Positions 10,145 through 22,446 of a stretch of 64,000 nucleotides of DNA are shown here, piece by piece. Location of the stretch: positions 248,001 through 312,000 of the forward strand of contig CAMPDV010000373.1 of the NCBI GenBank assembly GCA_946699065.1. The letters run 5' to 3'. Numbering within the stretch: position 1 is the first letter of the stretch; every line of letters begins with the position of its first letter. The notes under the pieces are model-generated. The model was not told the DNA's origin, searched no databases, and was given only the letters and a program-made list of their open reading frames with translations. A program made the position numbers and the translations under genes. This stretch comes from Loxodes magnus. Lineage: Eukaryota; Ciliophora; Karyorelictea; Loxodida; Loxodidae.

Positions 10145-13100
10145 ATGGGAATTACTCTAATTCTCCTATTATCAATTCTTTGTTGCTCTTAATCTTTCAA
10201 CCTAGGCATAGTGTACAGCAAAGATACTTAAGTCACTTAAATTTAAACATAAGAAGTGAATAGCTTTTTCAGCTCTAGTAAATATAGCTTCAACACTTAA
10301 GAAGTGTATGTAAGTAATTTTACCGAAATTTAAGGAGCAATTAACTTCTTTAAAAAGTAGAAAGTATTACTCTTTATTGACTTTACTTTCTAAGAAGAAT
10401 TCACTTATTTACTCTCACATTTAGCAGAAGAAGCTCAGATTGTTCATTATGCTTGATAGGAAGAAGAAGTTTAATAAGGAAAATTTACTCATAACTTCAT
10501 GCCTTCTGAACAAGAAACAGCCTAGTGTATGATTAACTTCATAAATTATTGAAATTGAAGTACAGTTGGATTCTTCACTAATAATGAGCAATATAAGGAA
10601 GCTAAGATGATTAAAAATAAAATTAAGCTCTCTAATCTTTTCTAGATAGTTAGTAACTATCCTAACTACAATACTCTAAGATAAGCTTTACCTCTTTATT
10701 TCAAATCTTTTGGAACTTCTATTTTTTACTTTGCCTCTGAGGAACTTTTATTGTAAGCTGTACAAATAGCAGAAGAAACTTAAAACTATAAATAAGGAAT
10801 AGCTATAATAGCAAGCTTCAGGAACTCAAGAATTTTAATAAAAAGCCAGGATAAAACAGATGGCTTATTAGGCTTTGTTTTTGGAGATAAAGTAACTTTA
10901 ACAGAAACTGAATATATTCTGTACTGTCTTGAACTAGTCTTTAATAAAATAAACATGTGAATAGATGATGAACCTGACTCAATCATTTTAAACTAAAGAA
11001 TTATAACTTACCTTACCCAAAATAAATCTCTCATAGATGTATACTTTCAAGTTATTAACATATAAGATAAATAAATCGTTCAAGTAGGTAAAGTGGACTA
11101 AAAATAGTTTATATAAACTAGAGATATCTTATGACCAGGAAATTCACATATAAGTCCTGAAGGTGGTGAGTTCGTTATTAATATTAGTATGTCTAACGAT
11201 TCTTATGATCCAGATGGATAATACAACGAATGAGTTACTCATTATTATAAAGGTAGACTGTTTGGTCTTAAATATATCGAAGATCATCCTGAACTTCTAC
11301 CTTTCTATAAATATAAGAATTTATTAACTTATACAGGAGCTACAGTTTATAATTAAGATTACGTTTATAAAGATTGAATTACTAACTATAAAGAATATGG
11401 ATTACTACATTTCGTTCCAAGTGCCAGTGGAATCAGTATAGGACTTCACCAATTCTTTAAGGAACAAAATCTCTCAGTTTAAACAATTTCTGGAGCTAAC
11501 AAATCTCCTGTTTTATCAAATCAATAACTCTACCCTTATTTCACTAGAACTACTATGAGTGATGCATTTTAAGGTCTTTTAATAGCAAGACTTTGTTTAA
11601 GCTAAGGATGATAAAATCTAGGAATGGCTTACGGAAATATAGCATGATCAATAGGATTAATGGAAGCTTTTGTGAAGGCAGCTTAACATTTCAACATTAA
11701 GATTATTAACAAAAACAAAATGCTACCTGAAACGGTAGTTTCAACAAAGACTTCGGAATGAAGTTAAGTAATGGATGAAATGTATTGCTGCACTCGTGTT
11801 ATGGTAATTTTCCATTATTTGGATGATACTTATATTTTAGCTAATTACTTATATTCTCAAGGAGCAAAAGCTGGAGATTTAATAATAGTAGGAGCAGAAT
11901 GAATAACAATGTCATGAGATATAGGAGATTAAAATGATTAATTTAAAGAAGTAGTATAAGGAGCTATTTAATTCTTTACAGCAGCTTGAATTGGAGAATG
12001 AGGATAATAAACTTATATCTAGTATGAAAAATATTGAGGAACTAAACCGACTGCAGGATCAGCTTTCGAGTTTGATGCTGTATTTTTAATGAATAATGCT
12101 TTAGCGAATTTAATCAAAAGAGGAGAAGACTATGAAAAACTTGGAGTTCTTACAAATGAAATGAGACACACAATTTTTATAGGAGCGACAGGTAAAGTAA
12201 CTTTAGATAAGAAAGAAAATTAAAGATCCTAAATAGCTTATTAAATTTATAATTACAGATAATAACGGAATAAAGAGTGAGAAGTGGAGGTAATAGGATA
12301 GTATTGTGCCTAATGTGACGTAATATTTTAGTATAACAAATAAATAATGTGAGGCGACGGATCAACTGGAGTATTTGATGATCATTGAAAATTAAAATGT
12401 CCATTTTTAGAGAGAAACAGAAAATATTTTAAGCCTGGCAAGGTAGTAAAATATATAGTTCTCACTATATTGCTTATTTTATTTTCATTAGTAACATTAG
12501 CTGCTGCAAGACATTGAAGATAAAATGACATTTAGGATCTAGATAAGCAAGTATTTATATCAGTATAAGATATACTCTAAATATCTTACTTGCTAGTAAT
12601 AATCATTCAAATATTTTTATAAGGTCCAAAATTTTCCTGGTACGGTGACTAAGCTATGATATTAGGTGATTTCTTTTTAGGAAATTTCGTTTAAGCTGTA
12701 AACATAACAGAAAAAAACTCTTACATAACTTCGTTATTTTCAAGTTTAGTATGCTTTGTTTGAGTTTTAATGTTAGTTTCCATTTTTTGCAAGTGAGAGT
12801 TTTCTTAAAGAGCTGTTTTTTAAAAATTTGGGATATTTTCCTATTTCATTTTACCACCCCTAAGTTATATGCTTTTCTAGCCTCTGATTATTAATCTTAC
12901 AGATACATTTATTTGTACCGAAGCTAGTGATTTTAATGAAGATGGATAGCTTACTTTCAAAGAGTCTATCTACGTAAAGACATGCTGACAAAGATGCTGA
13001 TAAGAAAACCATTTGCTTAGTTTAATCTTAGCTTGCTTTATGATTCCTATTTTCATGCCTCTGGCTATTTTTTTTAGACCTATTTGGCAAATACTATAGG

Positions 13101-14153
13101 GAACTCAATTACACATAAAGCTAAATTATCAATACTTGGTATATTTGGGATATTTCTAGTTGATTATAGTTCTGTCAAGTAAAATTGAGAAAGACTCTGA
13201 GATTTCCTATGGAGTGATCTACTTTATAAGTTGTGTCTGCTTTCAATTAATAACATACAAAATGAAGCCCTTTTCGTATATAAAAATCTACATTCTATGG
13301 TAATGCTGCCTTTCCATATTAGTAGTGCATGGATTTTTGAGTATGATAATAATAATAAAAAGCATAGAAGTAACAAATCGCTATTACTTAATGGTAGCTT
13401 TAATAGTATCCTCTATCATTATCTTTTTCTTTGGATTCTTAAAATAAAGAAAGTTTGAAAGTTTATTGAAGTTCAATACTAAGAATGCCTCAGGACTTTT
13501 TAGATGAGCTTATTAGATAAAAACTAGAAAGGAATATTTAGATTAGCATAGAGAAGATTAAGTTTACTTATATAACAGAAATAGGTATTTCACAGACATT
13601 TAGTTAAGAGATCCTTTACATCTCTTCAAGCTTAGAAGCATAAAAGAAACAAATGAAGAATTCGATTAAGTAGTGCAAGCTTATGAAAAGGCAGGGAAAG
13701 TTAAATCATTTAAACACACTCCTGTTGGTAGAACTTTGTCAATTATAGAGAAAAACTAATGTTTATCATAAACTCTAATGTATGTATAAAGTAAGCTTTT
13801 TTATATTTCTAGGCTTCGAACAGAGTGTTGAAAATGCTTATAAGTCTACTACTTTATAAAATATATAGCAAAGAAGTTTAGACTAAACTTAAGATTTTGA
13901 AATGATTTCTAAGAAAGAAGATAAAAATGAAAATGCTAAGTAAGAATATTTCCAAGGAACAGCGGTATATAAACAAAAATCTAAGTAGCAAAAGCTATCC
14001 AATAGATTTATGTTTACTAAGAGCATTCTAAAGTAAGGAGAATTACAAATGAAAGAAATAGACTAAATTTCTATCCTGGAACAAAAGGAGCAAGATTAAT
14101 CTAAGAGCTCTTTACAAGCAGAATAGAGTATATCAGAGAATTTAGAAAAATGA
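10145..14153 (+). CDS. Family-C-GPCR-like receptor with periplasmic-binding ectodomain
   Basis: 1,328 residues after removal of one 22-nt intron (13791-13812); stop TGA 14151-14153. Residues 1-17 are a signal peptide (MGITLILLLSILCC). Residues 18 to ~750 form an ANF-receptor/type-1 periplasmic-binding ectodomain, probably two lobes or repeats: INYWNWSTVGFFTNNEQY near 140, then FVPSASGISIGLHQFF near 425 and RTTMSDAFQGLLIARL near 466. From ~767 come about nine hydrophobic segments, so it is not a textbook seven-helix protein. A Cys-flanked loop at ~929-940, DFNEDGQLTFKE, matches all EF-hand ligand positions. The ~220-residue tail is Gln/Glu/Lys-rich and probably cytoplasmic. Role inferred: surface sensing of a small ligand, possibly calcium-tuned. 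It is closely related to the gene at 37.6-42.7 kb. Confidence 0.85.
13791..13812 (+). other. 22-nt spliceosomal intron in receptor gene
   Basis: Starts GTAAGC and ends TTTCTAG. Removing it changes frame by one and joins two well-formed stretches (TLMYVQ|SFEQSVENAYK). The same intron is conserved in the minus-strand paralogue near 37985-38015. Confidence 0.85.
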
Positions 14154-16593
14154 TTTGAATAATATTCATAAAATATTTTAAATATTATATTTCCTCATAT
14201 CTAAAGTTATTAAGCAGCCATACAAATTCTCTATTTTTAATACATCTCTAAAACTAAAATCAGGTAAAAGTATTAATATAATACAATAAATTGTATGAAT
14301 TTATTAAAGACAGGCTTTTAATTTTAAGCTAAAAGTTTCTCAACTAAATATGTGATAAAAAAATTTAAATTATGGAATATCTAGAACATAGCACAACTTT
14401 TAAGTTCCATTATATAATTCCATCTATTTTTTCATTTTATTTTCAAAGAGCATTATTATTAAAATTGTATAGTATTTAACTATCTCTATTATAGAAATAA
14501 TCAAATAAATAAGCTTTAGCATTTAATTTTTATACTAATACTTATATATAGAAACTAAGATATTGAAGTTCCTAGAAATTATTCTTTATTATTTTCTCTT
14601 TTTAATATCCTTTAAGACTTAAAAATTTGATTTGTTTTTCTAATTTAAAAAATAGTTAGGAAAAAAGATTGAGAATCAACAAGCTAAGGAATGTATTTTA
14701 ATTTCTTCTCCATAAGGATTTATTAATAAGTGGTTTAAATTATAGTTGAATTATTAGACTAGAAGTTAATTATATTTCTTAGGTAATTAACTAGAAAATA
14801 GCAATAGTAGTTTTTATCTTTTGATTACCTCTAAATTATTTCAAATAAGTATTGATCAGCATTCTAGCTAGTGATATATTTTGGAATAAATGGAACCATA
14901 CATTTTGAACTTATAAGCATTAATTAAATCTTTATTATAGCTTTGATGGCTTTTGCTCTTATTGAAGTTATAATAACTAATAAATTATTTAAAATAGTGT
15001 CTTTGAAAAGAGGTATCAAGTTAATAAATAAAACTTTAATTAGTGTTGATTAGTAAATTAATAGTTATCATTAATTTGGAATATTTTAGAACAGCTAAGA
15101 TCTTCATGTTGTTTAATCATATGAACTTGGCAAACATTTTACATGGATATTCTGATAGCCGTTTCTAAAGACAGACACTATTAAGACCAATGAAGACATA
15201 CTCCATAATCATAAATTTCAAGATTGCAAAGACAGAATTATCTTTAAAAAGCATTAGCGTCAAGATTTCGCATTCAACTGGAAACTTTTTTAGAACTAGA
15301 AGTATAATCTAAATATAATCAATCTTTAACATTGCCTCTGCCAGTTTTGATTATATGAGTAAAAAATAATGAATAACTAGAATAATTGTAGATTAAGGTC
15401 TGAGTTAAGACATAAGGAATAAAAATTTCTTTTTGATTGTATTTGACTAAAAGATTATATGAATCTTATGTTAAAGAACTTTTATACTTATTACCTAACT
15501 TAGTAACTTCGCTTTCCTAACTCTCTCTAATATTTTATTTTAAATATTTAGAGAAGATAGTTAACATTATATGATATACATCACTAAACTTACTATCTAT
15601 TCCTGGCATTATTTCCTAAAGGATAAATAAGATCTAATTTTATAACTATCTCGACTATCCTAAAATTTACATTTATAATATTCTAATATTGTGTAGCTTT
15701 TAGAAATATTAGCTTCTAAAACAAAATGATAAAATGAATGCATAGATATAGCAGAAGTATTTAAGCAAATCACTTTAGCTATATACAGAATTTCTAAAAT
15801 TAAACTTATTTAAATTTAATTACATAGTGATATATATTAAGCTTAAACTAATATACTTACAATTTTATGCTTATAGCAAATAGTTATAGTTATCTACTTT
15901 ATTTTGTAATGAAGTATTTGTTAAAGAATGTATATCACATTTAATAAAAGTATCAACTATAGTTATATTTTAGCTTTTCTTTTAAGTTAGTAACTATATC
16001 ATTGTTAACTCTTAAAATTATAGTTAAATGTATTTTAATTTTACTTATTTATATGATCATCTTAAAAAATGCTTACTCGATAAAAAGCTTAAGAAACTTG
16101 CTTAGCGTTATTAAGACAATATGTAAGGCTTTGCTAGTATCATGATGAAAATAACTAGTATTTTGATTTATTTGAAAAGGATTGACTTAAGTTAGTTTAA
16201 TATTCTTAACTACTATTAGATATATACTTAGAAATTAATTGCTTATGCTTAAGAAGCGCTATTGCTTAACTATAAAGGCCTTTTATTATTCTTCCTATGT
16301 AAACATAAATAGCCTAAGATGCCTAGAATTGGTAGTAATATTTTTCTTAATGATATAATAAAAAAGGTATAAATGAATTTAGATTTATAAATGTAAATAT
16401 AAATGATAATTAACTTAATATTAATAGCCATCTTTTAATAGTGCTTATATAGATTATATAACTTAGAACTTTCTAAAGTTTAGTATCATTAGTTATAACA
16501 AATTTATATAGCTGCTTTATTATAATTTAGACATCCTATAACTTTAATTATATATTAATGTAATTAATATCTAATATCATATATATTTCTTTA
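14154..16593 (+). other. AT-rich stretch, possible plus-strand gene
   Basis: From an ATG at 14372 one plus-strand frame can be read to the retroposon at 16594 without an obvious stop. Parts look like protein (LKKLAQRYQDNMQGFASIMM near 16090-16150; LLFFLCKHKQPKMPRIGSNI near 16285-16340). Acidic residues and glycine are scarce, and the other frames are also open around 15.1-15.5 kb. After the retroposon, from about 18.06 kb, a comparable frame (DKIANIDQAADIQLTIIS near 18230) could be its continuation. I recognise no domain. Confidence 0.3.
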
Positions 16594-18049
16594 AAACCGC
16601 CATAGTTGTTCGAAGGTGAACAACAAGGTCATCTTCATCAGAGGTTGGGGAAGTTAAGTACCCATAATCGACTTTATGTCTTCCTTTGCTTTGGTTTGGC
16701 CTCGAGACATAAGTTTCTTAGACCTTCGACGTTGGCTTGACTTGGTTTCGTTTATTTTTAATTCTGGAACGAAAAAGAAATAATATTGCGAGCTTCATCA
16801 GAGGTGGGGAATTTAAGTACCCATAATTGACACATGTCTTCCTCTGCTTTGGTGATGCAATGAGATACAATCCTGCCATGTCCTTGGACCTCCAGCAAGT
16901 ATTAAAGATTACGAGTATTCTAAAATTATATCAGTATTGAACATTTTTATCAGTACTGAATAATTATACCAGTATTGAACAAGGTTTATCAGTATTGAAT
17001 AATTATACCAGTATTGAACAAGGTTTATCAGTACTGAATAATTATACCAGTATTGAACAAGGTTTATCAGTACTGAATAATTATACCAGTATTGAACAAG
17101 GTTTATCAGTACTGAATAATTATACCAGTATTGAACAAGGTTTATCAGTACTGAATAATTATACCAGTATTGAACAAGGTTTATCAGTACTGAATAATTA
17201 TACCAGTATTGAACAAGGTTTATCAGTACTGAATAATTATACCAGTATTGAACAAGGTTTATCAGTACTGAATAATTATACCAGTATTGAACATTTTTAT
17301 CAGTACTGAATAATTATACCAGTATTGAACATTTTTATCAGTACTGAATAATTATACCAGTATTGAACAAGGTTTATCAGTACTGAATAATTATATCAGT
17401 ATTGAACAAGGTTTATCAGTACTGAATAATTATATCAGTATTGAACAAGGTTTATCAGTACTGAATAATTATACCAGTATTGAACAAGGTTTATCAGTAC
17501 TGAATAATTATATCAGTATTGAACAAGGTTTATCAGTACTGAATAATTATACCAGTATTGAACATTTTTATCAGTACTGAATAATTATACCAGTATTGAA
17601 CAAGGTTTATCAGTACTGAATAATTATACCAGTATTGAACATTTTTATCAGTACTGAATAATTATACCAGTATTGAACAAGGTTTATCAGTACTGAATAA
17701 TTATATCAGTATTGAACAAGGTTTATCAGTACTGAATAATTATATCAGTATTGAACAAGGTTTATCAGTACTGAATAATTATACCAGTATTGAACAAGGT
17801 TTATCAGTACTGAATAATTATATCAGTATTGAACAAGGTTTATCAGTACTGAATAATTATACCAGTATTGAACATTTTTATCAGTACTGAATAATTATAC
17901 CAGTATTGAACAAGGTTTATCAGTATCTGATAATTTTATCAGTAACAAACATTCTTGCCAGTATGAAACATTTTTTTTAAAGAGCTGCGTACCAACGAGA
18001 GTGCTACGCGCTCTATAATCAAATTTATTTATTTATTATTTATTTATCA
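16594..18049 (+). mobile_element. SINE-like retroposon, copy 2, with expanded internal minisatellite
   Basis: The first ~310 bp (16594-16905) match copy 6 at 32935-33240 closely. They contain an internal duplication (CATCAGAGG...GGGGAA...TTAAGTACCCATAAT occurs twice) and several complementary arms (CAGAGG/CCTCTG, CATCA/TGATG), so this head is probably a structured RNA. A tandem array (16922-17945) follows, then the shared 3' hairpin AGAGCTGCG...CGCGCTCT and a TTTATTTATT tail. In copy 6 the array is only two or three half-units long, so this copy grew by tandem duplication after insertion. Confidence 0.7.
16922..17945. repeat. ~39-bp minisatellite inside the retroposon
   Basis: About 26 tandem units of ~39 bp, each made of two related halves with cores CCAGTATTGAACA and TCAGTACTGAATAA. 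Variants (GAACAAGG against GAACATTT; ACCAG against ATCAG) recur in blocks, showing higher-order duplication. The unit length is divisible by three, so one strand has an open repeat peptide in the standard code. I regard that as a by-product of the period. Confidence 0.9.
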
Positions 18050-19240
18050 AAATGAGGTAGAATAATTCTCTTTATTTTATATCAATAGTATGAGATATAA
18101 AGCTATTAATTTAAACTATAATTATATAAACTTAAAGACTAATCCATACATACTTTTCTAATTATATCAGTCACTCTATCTAATAGATGTTTAAAAATAG
18201 GAATATTATATCTATTTAATAGCTAAGTAATGATAAAATAGCTAATATAGATTAAGCAGCAGATATATAGCTTACTATAATATCTTAGCTATATTTAGTA
18301 TAATTATATTTTCTTATTTAAATTAGTTATCGAAAACTATTAAAGTGATAGAAGATAATAAGCCTGTAGACTAAATAGAACTTTTACTTTATAATAATTC
18401 CTTAAAAGTAGTTAACTATTTGAAATGCACTACTTATTAAGCAAATCTTTATTTAATCCTTTGAAAATGTAACCTATTAAGATGACTTTAAAAGATAGTA
18501 ATATAATAAAATAATATTTTCCTCTAAATTTTAAACCATAAAATCTAAAGGTTTTTTCTTGTTAAGATTAAGTCAAATAATTTTATCTTAAACGAGGGAA
18601 TAAAAAGGATAGGTGAGTTAAGGAAAAATAAGAGATAATAAGGATTAACTAACTGCTTGATTATTTAAACTAAATAGAGAATTCTAATGTAAAGACAAAA
18701 TGATTTTTATCATAATCTCAAATATAATTCTACAAAAAAATAAGCTAAGTAATTAAGATTTAATTGGTATACACTTAATCATTATTCATCCTTTTCAACT
18801 AAATTACCAACTTATATTTATATCAAACATAAATAAACAAATTACTAATATTCAACTAATTAAAACTTTTAAAGACTCTATTTGCTCAAATGAAATAAGG
18901 AGTTACTTAGTATATAATTAAGAAAAATAAATAAGATTTATCTAATATAAATAACTAAAGCATATCTAGTTTTAAAATTATAAACTTTCATATATCTAAT
19001 TTCTTTTAATAAGAATACTTATTTACTATTTAAAGATAAAATAGATTCTAACTAAGTCTATTTTCAATGCTATTAAGCTTCTTACTTAAAATTCTGAAAT
19101 AGAAGGATAAAAGTCTACTTAATTTAAAACAAATTTAAATGAGGTATAAATCGTTAGAATAAATAGATTTTAATAAATAATAGCAAATTACTTCAATGAT
19201 TATTAAATGAAGCAAAACTTTCTAACTTTTATAGGTGATT
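18050..19240. other. AT-rich stretch, nothing firm
   Basis: AT-rich DNA between two retroposons. A plus-strand frame around 18060-18530 looks mildly protein-like and may continue the disrupted frame upstream of copy 2. I find no domain, repeat or RNA. Confidence 0.3.
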
Positions 19241-19592
19241 ATGTAAAAATAGTGTTATTATATATATAATTTATATAGGGAGAAGCAATCTTCCAATGTC
19301 ATTTATTTAAACTCTGATATCAAGAAGTATCCAATTAAAGAACGAGCAAAAACCTTAACAGGATTGGACGGAGCAAGATAGAGGCATATTGTAACGTCAT
19401 GTTGAACAATACCAGATATTAAGTTTCTTAGAGCAGCATTCAGATAATTGGAATTATAGAAGAAAAGAATTTTCAAAATTCTAGCCTTGGGTAAGAATTT
19501 AATGTAGATCCTTTTTAATATTTAGAGACTTTAATTTAAAAAATACGCGCCATTGTGGTGCTACATGCTCTATAATCAATTTTATTTGTTTA
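19241..19592 (+). mobile_element. SINE-like retroposon, copy 3 (diverged)
   Basis: Ends in a degenerate form of the shared 3' hairpin (ACGCGCCATTGTGGTGCTAC then GCTCTATAATC) with a TTTATTTG tail. The body shares a head with copy 7 at 62520-62860: GAGAAGCAATCTTCC here, GAGGAGCAATCCTCC there, an arm around a GCAA loop. A short frame starting EKQSSNVIYLNS is present, and copy 7 begins EEQSSN in the same place, so a small protein remnant is possible. Confidence 0.5.
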
Positions 19593-19659
19593 TTCCTTAA
19601 TTTTTTTTAATTTTTTAAATTATATTAACTTTAAAGAAATTATGGAACATGATCGATAT

Positions 19660-20556
19660 GATGAAGACTAAATTAAAAGTTTAAAAAGTTTCATAGATTT
19701 AAGAGGACTTAAACTTCTAAGTCACAGGACCGGTTTTTCTAGTGGCTGCAACCACTCTCTTCTCATCCTTTCACCTTACTTATTATATCATTTTAGTTTC
19801 TAAATTTTTTCTCTTCTATTTTGGTTTAATTTATTACAATAGAAGTTCCTTTCCTTTATGGTTCATTTTAATTCCTATTTATTTTCTTTCTTTCCTTGTT
19901 GTATTATTCTTTTTCCTCTTGAAAACTTTGCATTTTCTGTACAAATGGTAAGTACTTTTGCACACGTAGCATTTTCCCATTGCTAGGTCTTAGTTTAGAT
20001 CTATAGCATTTGTTCCTCCAGTTCCATCATAGTTTGTTATTTCTCTACATATTATTATGTTTGATATTATTCTAATCATTGTCCTCTTTCCTAAAGGTTA
20101 TCCTAATTCGGAATCTTCAAGATTTTTTCAATATTAATGACATTCTAGTTGGTAGCTCCAATTTCACGAAATAATTCATCAAGATCTCTTTCATGCGCTT
20201 ATTGGAAGCTCTCCTTTCATTCCTTAATCTCAGCCTATTAAGTTCCAAGGTTTCTGTTCTCCAATCTGAAATTCTTGGGCTTTCTTCCTTCAGCTCCATA
20301 ATGTCACAAGCATTTAAGCTTTCCCTTCCTGGTATTGTGGCATTAAAAATTATCTCGCTGTTGTAGCTTCCTCCTTTTGTGTACCCTTCCTTGGATATTC
20401 ATCCTCAATAGGAGTTACTTGAATCTCTTTGTAAAATTTTATTCCCATTTTTTATGTGGCTTTAGGAGTTTCCTATGTATAGTACCTTCCAGACTTCTGC
20501 TTTTTTGTCTCTTCCTCAGATATGTTTTAGTATCCCTTTAGCCACTTGGAAGCCAT
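19660..20556 (-). pseudogene. Gag-like CCHC protein, degraded copy B
   Basis: Minus strand from ATG 20556 (MASKWLKGYQNISEEETKK). A Gln-rich coiled coil (LFREIGATNQNVINIEKILK) is followed by a CX2CX4HX4C knuckle at 19930-19971 (CYVCKSTYHLYRKC). At least two frame changes separate N-terminus, coil and knuckle and I find no matching introns, so this copy is probably decayed. A short hairpin, AGTGG/CCACT, lies at 19741-19756 near its 3' end, as in copy A. Confidence 0.55.
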
Positions 20557-20646
20557 ACTTATTTTTTTAATGTATATTTTTATATGATCGATGCTAATTT
20601 CTAAATAATTTGCTTAAAAAATATAAAGTGCTATTATTATTAAAGA

Positions 20647-21022
20647 TATAAATAAATAAATTGGACTATAGAGCGCGAAGCACTTTCGTTGGTGCGCAGC
20701 TTTTTAAAATAATTTTATTTAATGTCGAAAAATAAAATTTTATGGGTCTCTCTATCCTTGTATTCTCTTCCTGCAGTACGTCCCTTTAATTTTTCCTTCC
20801 AAAGCGTGGGATGTAATATGCGATTACGGGTACATCTTTCTTCGACCTATTATGAAGAAGGTTTTCTCCTGACATTCAGAGTTCTCCAACTTGTCGAATC
20901 TTCCTTCTCTTGTTATTGGTTTCTCTTTCTCTGATTTATCCTCCGTCCGCGCTCATTTTTTAGTTGCCTTGCTGGGCCTCCAAGCAGCATCAAAAGGAAA
21001 GGGTTTTCCACCCTATTTAAAA
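20647..21022 (-). mobile_element. SINE-like retroposon, copy 4
   Basis: Minus-oriented element ending in the shared hairpin (GCTGCGCACCAACGAAAGTG...CGCGCTC) and a TTTATTTATT tail at 20647-20660. The head includes CTTGGAGGCCCAGCAAGG, which resembles CTTGGACCTCCAGCAAG in copies 2 and 6, so the heads are related. No target duplication was identified. Confidence 0.6.
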
Positions 21023-21357
21023 TATTTTTTATATATAAATAAATAAAAAATTTGCTTATTTTTTGGAATTTTCAACCCATTTGCGAGAAGCTGATTTCTC
21101 TCGTAATCGGGACAACCTTAATTTCCACTCCACTTTTCTCTTATGTTTTAATTCATAATCAGATGTCCATTACTTCTTGTAAATAATACCCAAGAAAGAA
21201 CAGAACCTTTTCCTGATCCTAGAGATTTTCAGATGCTACTTTCTCCTACATTTTGGGAGCATGAAAGCTTTTGCATATTCCTTCCATCTATTAATATTGT
21301 TTGACAAGCTATGAATAAATAAAAAGGCATTTAGTTATTATTTTAATTAATTTAATT

Positions 21358-22171
21358 CAAATTATTGAATTTGCTTAAAGAACTTAGTTGATTGCAAAAG
21401 ATTAAAAAAATTTTCTTTCTATAAGTTTCATTGTCTTTAAGCCATTGCTTAAATATTATTGACTAATTAATTAACGTGATTTCACTTTATTTGGTTAATC
21501 ACAAATCAAAAGTTTAATGTTTAATAAAAGAGACTTCATATTTGCTTGGATCTTGTTTATCATACGTTCTAAGATTTTTAATATATTTTTTCTAAGAGTT
21601 TCTGATAGATCTATTCCCATTCATTTCTTATTAAATTCGTTAATTACATGCTATATGTTTGAAACTTCTTTGCTTAGCTGAAGTTTATTTTCCTGTAGAG
21701 TTTACCTTTTTTATCGCAATAAATCCGGAAATATTTCCCATTAGTTTTCTACTATTTTCTTTTATTTTAATTAGAATTGGAAGCAGCTTCTAATTTTGTG
21801 CCCTGGTCGCTTGCAGTATCAACATCTCATCATTTTCTAATAGGGAATATATTTTGTTGTAGGCTGTTACTCTACATCCATCGGATCATTCATCTACATT
21901 TTTTACAATAACAAGCTTTCAGTTAACTCTGCGAATTGATTAAGTTTTGTTTCTAATTATTCTATACTAATAATTCCTAACTATTTATTTTCAATTTTTT
22001 TCTTATGAATTAGTCATCAGATGTTCAATTTTCTTCGAGTTCTTGTACAGTTCTTAAAAGTTTAAAATTTTCTAATTTCATGACTTGGAGTTCTTAAAGA
22101 ATTTTTTATTAATCGTAATTTGACTAAGATGATTCCTTTTGAGAAGAGATTTTTTACAAGTAATTTTCCAT
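21358..22171 (-). pseudogene. Gag-like CCHC protein, copy C (one frame break)
   Basis: ATG 22171 to a TGA at 21358-21360. It has an N-terminal coiled coil (LQELQVMKLENFKLLRTVQE), then a second coil, then the knuckle CWYCKRPGHKIRSC at 21783-21824 with CX2CX4HX4C spacing, and a basic Gln/Lys-rich tail. The reading needs one extra base in a run of seven A (minus strand, near 22000), so it is either a recent pseudogene or a homopolymer length error. A structured block at 22337-22446 lies just upstream and could be its 5' leader. Confidence 0.55.
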
Positions 22172-22336
22172 TTTATATATGACAATAATTTTGCCAGATT
22201 CTTCTAAATATAATTATTTTGCATTATTTAAAAATGTAGCAATCTAAATCTCAAAGACTCATGCAAATAATAATTTTCTAATTTTATTCTTAATGAATCA
22301 TACTTTTCAATTATTAACTTTCTTTCATGACCACTT

Positions 22337-22446
22337 AGGTCCAATCAAGTCTACACCATTCCTCCCTAGCTTACAATTCCGAAAATTTACAAGTGGGCTT
22401 TGGCCACTTCACTAGCCGTTATTGCATAAGGATGCAATTGTGTTCA
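22337..22446. ncRNA. Structured RNA-like block
   Basis: A GC-richer island closed by complementary ends (TCATGACCAC near the start, GTGTTCATGA near the end) with inner stems AAGTGG/CCACTT and TTGCAT/ATGCAA. It lies upstream of gag copy C on the minus strand, so it may be a retroposon 5' leader rather than an independent RNA. No known family recognised. Confidence 0.4.

Noticed and set aside
10750-10770. Possible 17-nt intron GTAAGCTGTACAAATAG in the receptor gene
   Set aside because: It encodes residues conserved in the paralogue (LLLQAVQIAEE against LLLWAAKLAQD), and removal would break the frame.
12177-12404. Standard-code minus-strand frame and its twin at 39391-39618
   Set aside because: Both are antisense shadows of the receptor gene and its inverted paralogue.
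16995-17309. A 104-codon standard-code frame repeating NNYTSIEQGLSVL
   Set aside because: It is a by-product of a 39-bp minisatellite inside a retroposon; the frame breaks wherever a 38-bp unit occurs.
16922-17945. CRISPR-like regular array
   Set aside because: No unique spacers; whole units are repeated.
20117-20299. 60-codon standard-code frame starting MELKEESPRIS
   Set aside because: It overlaps the gag copy B coil in another frame; the coil and knuckle frames fit the family better.
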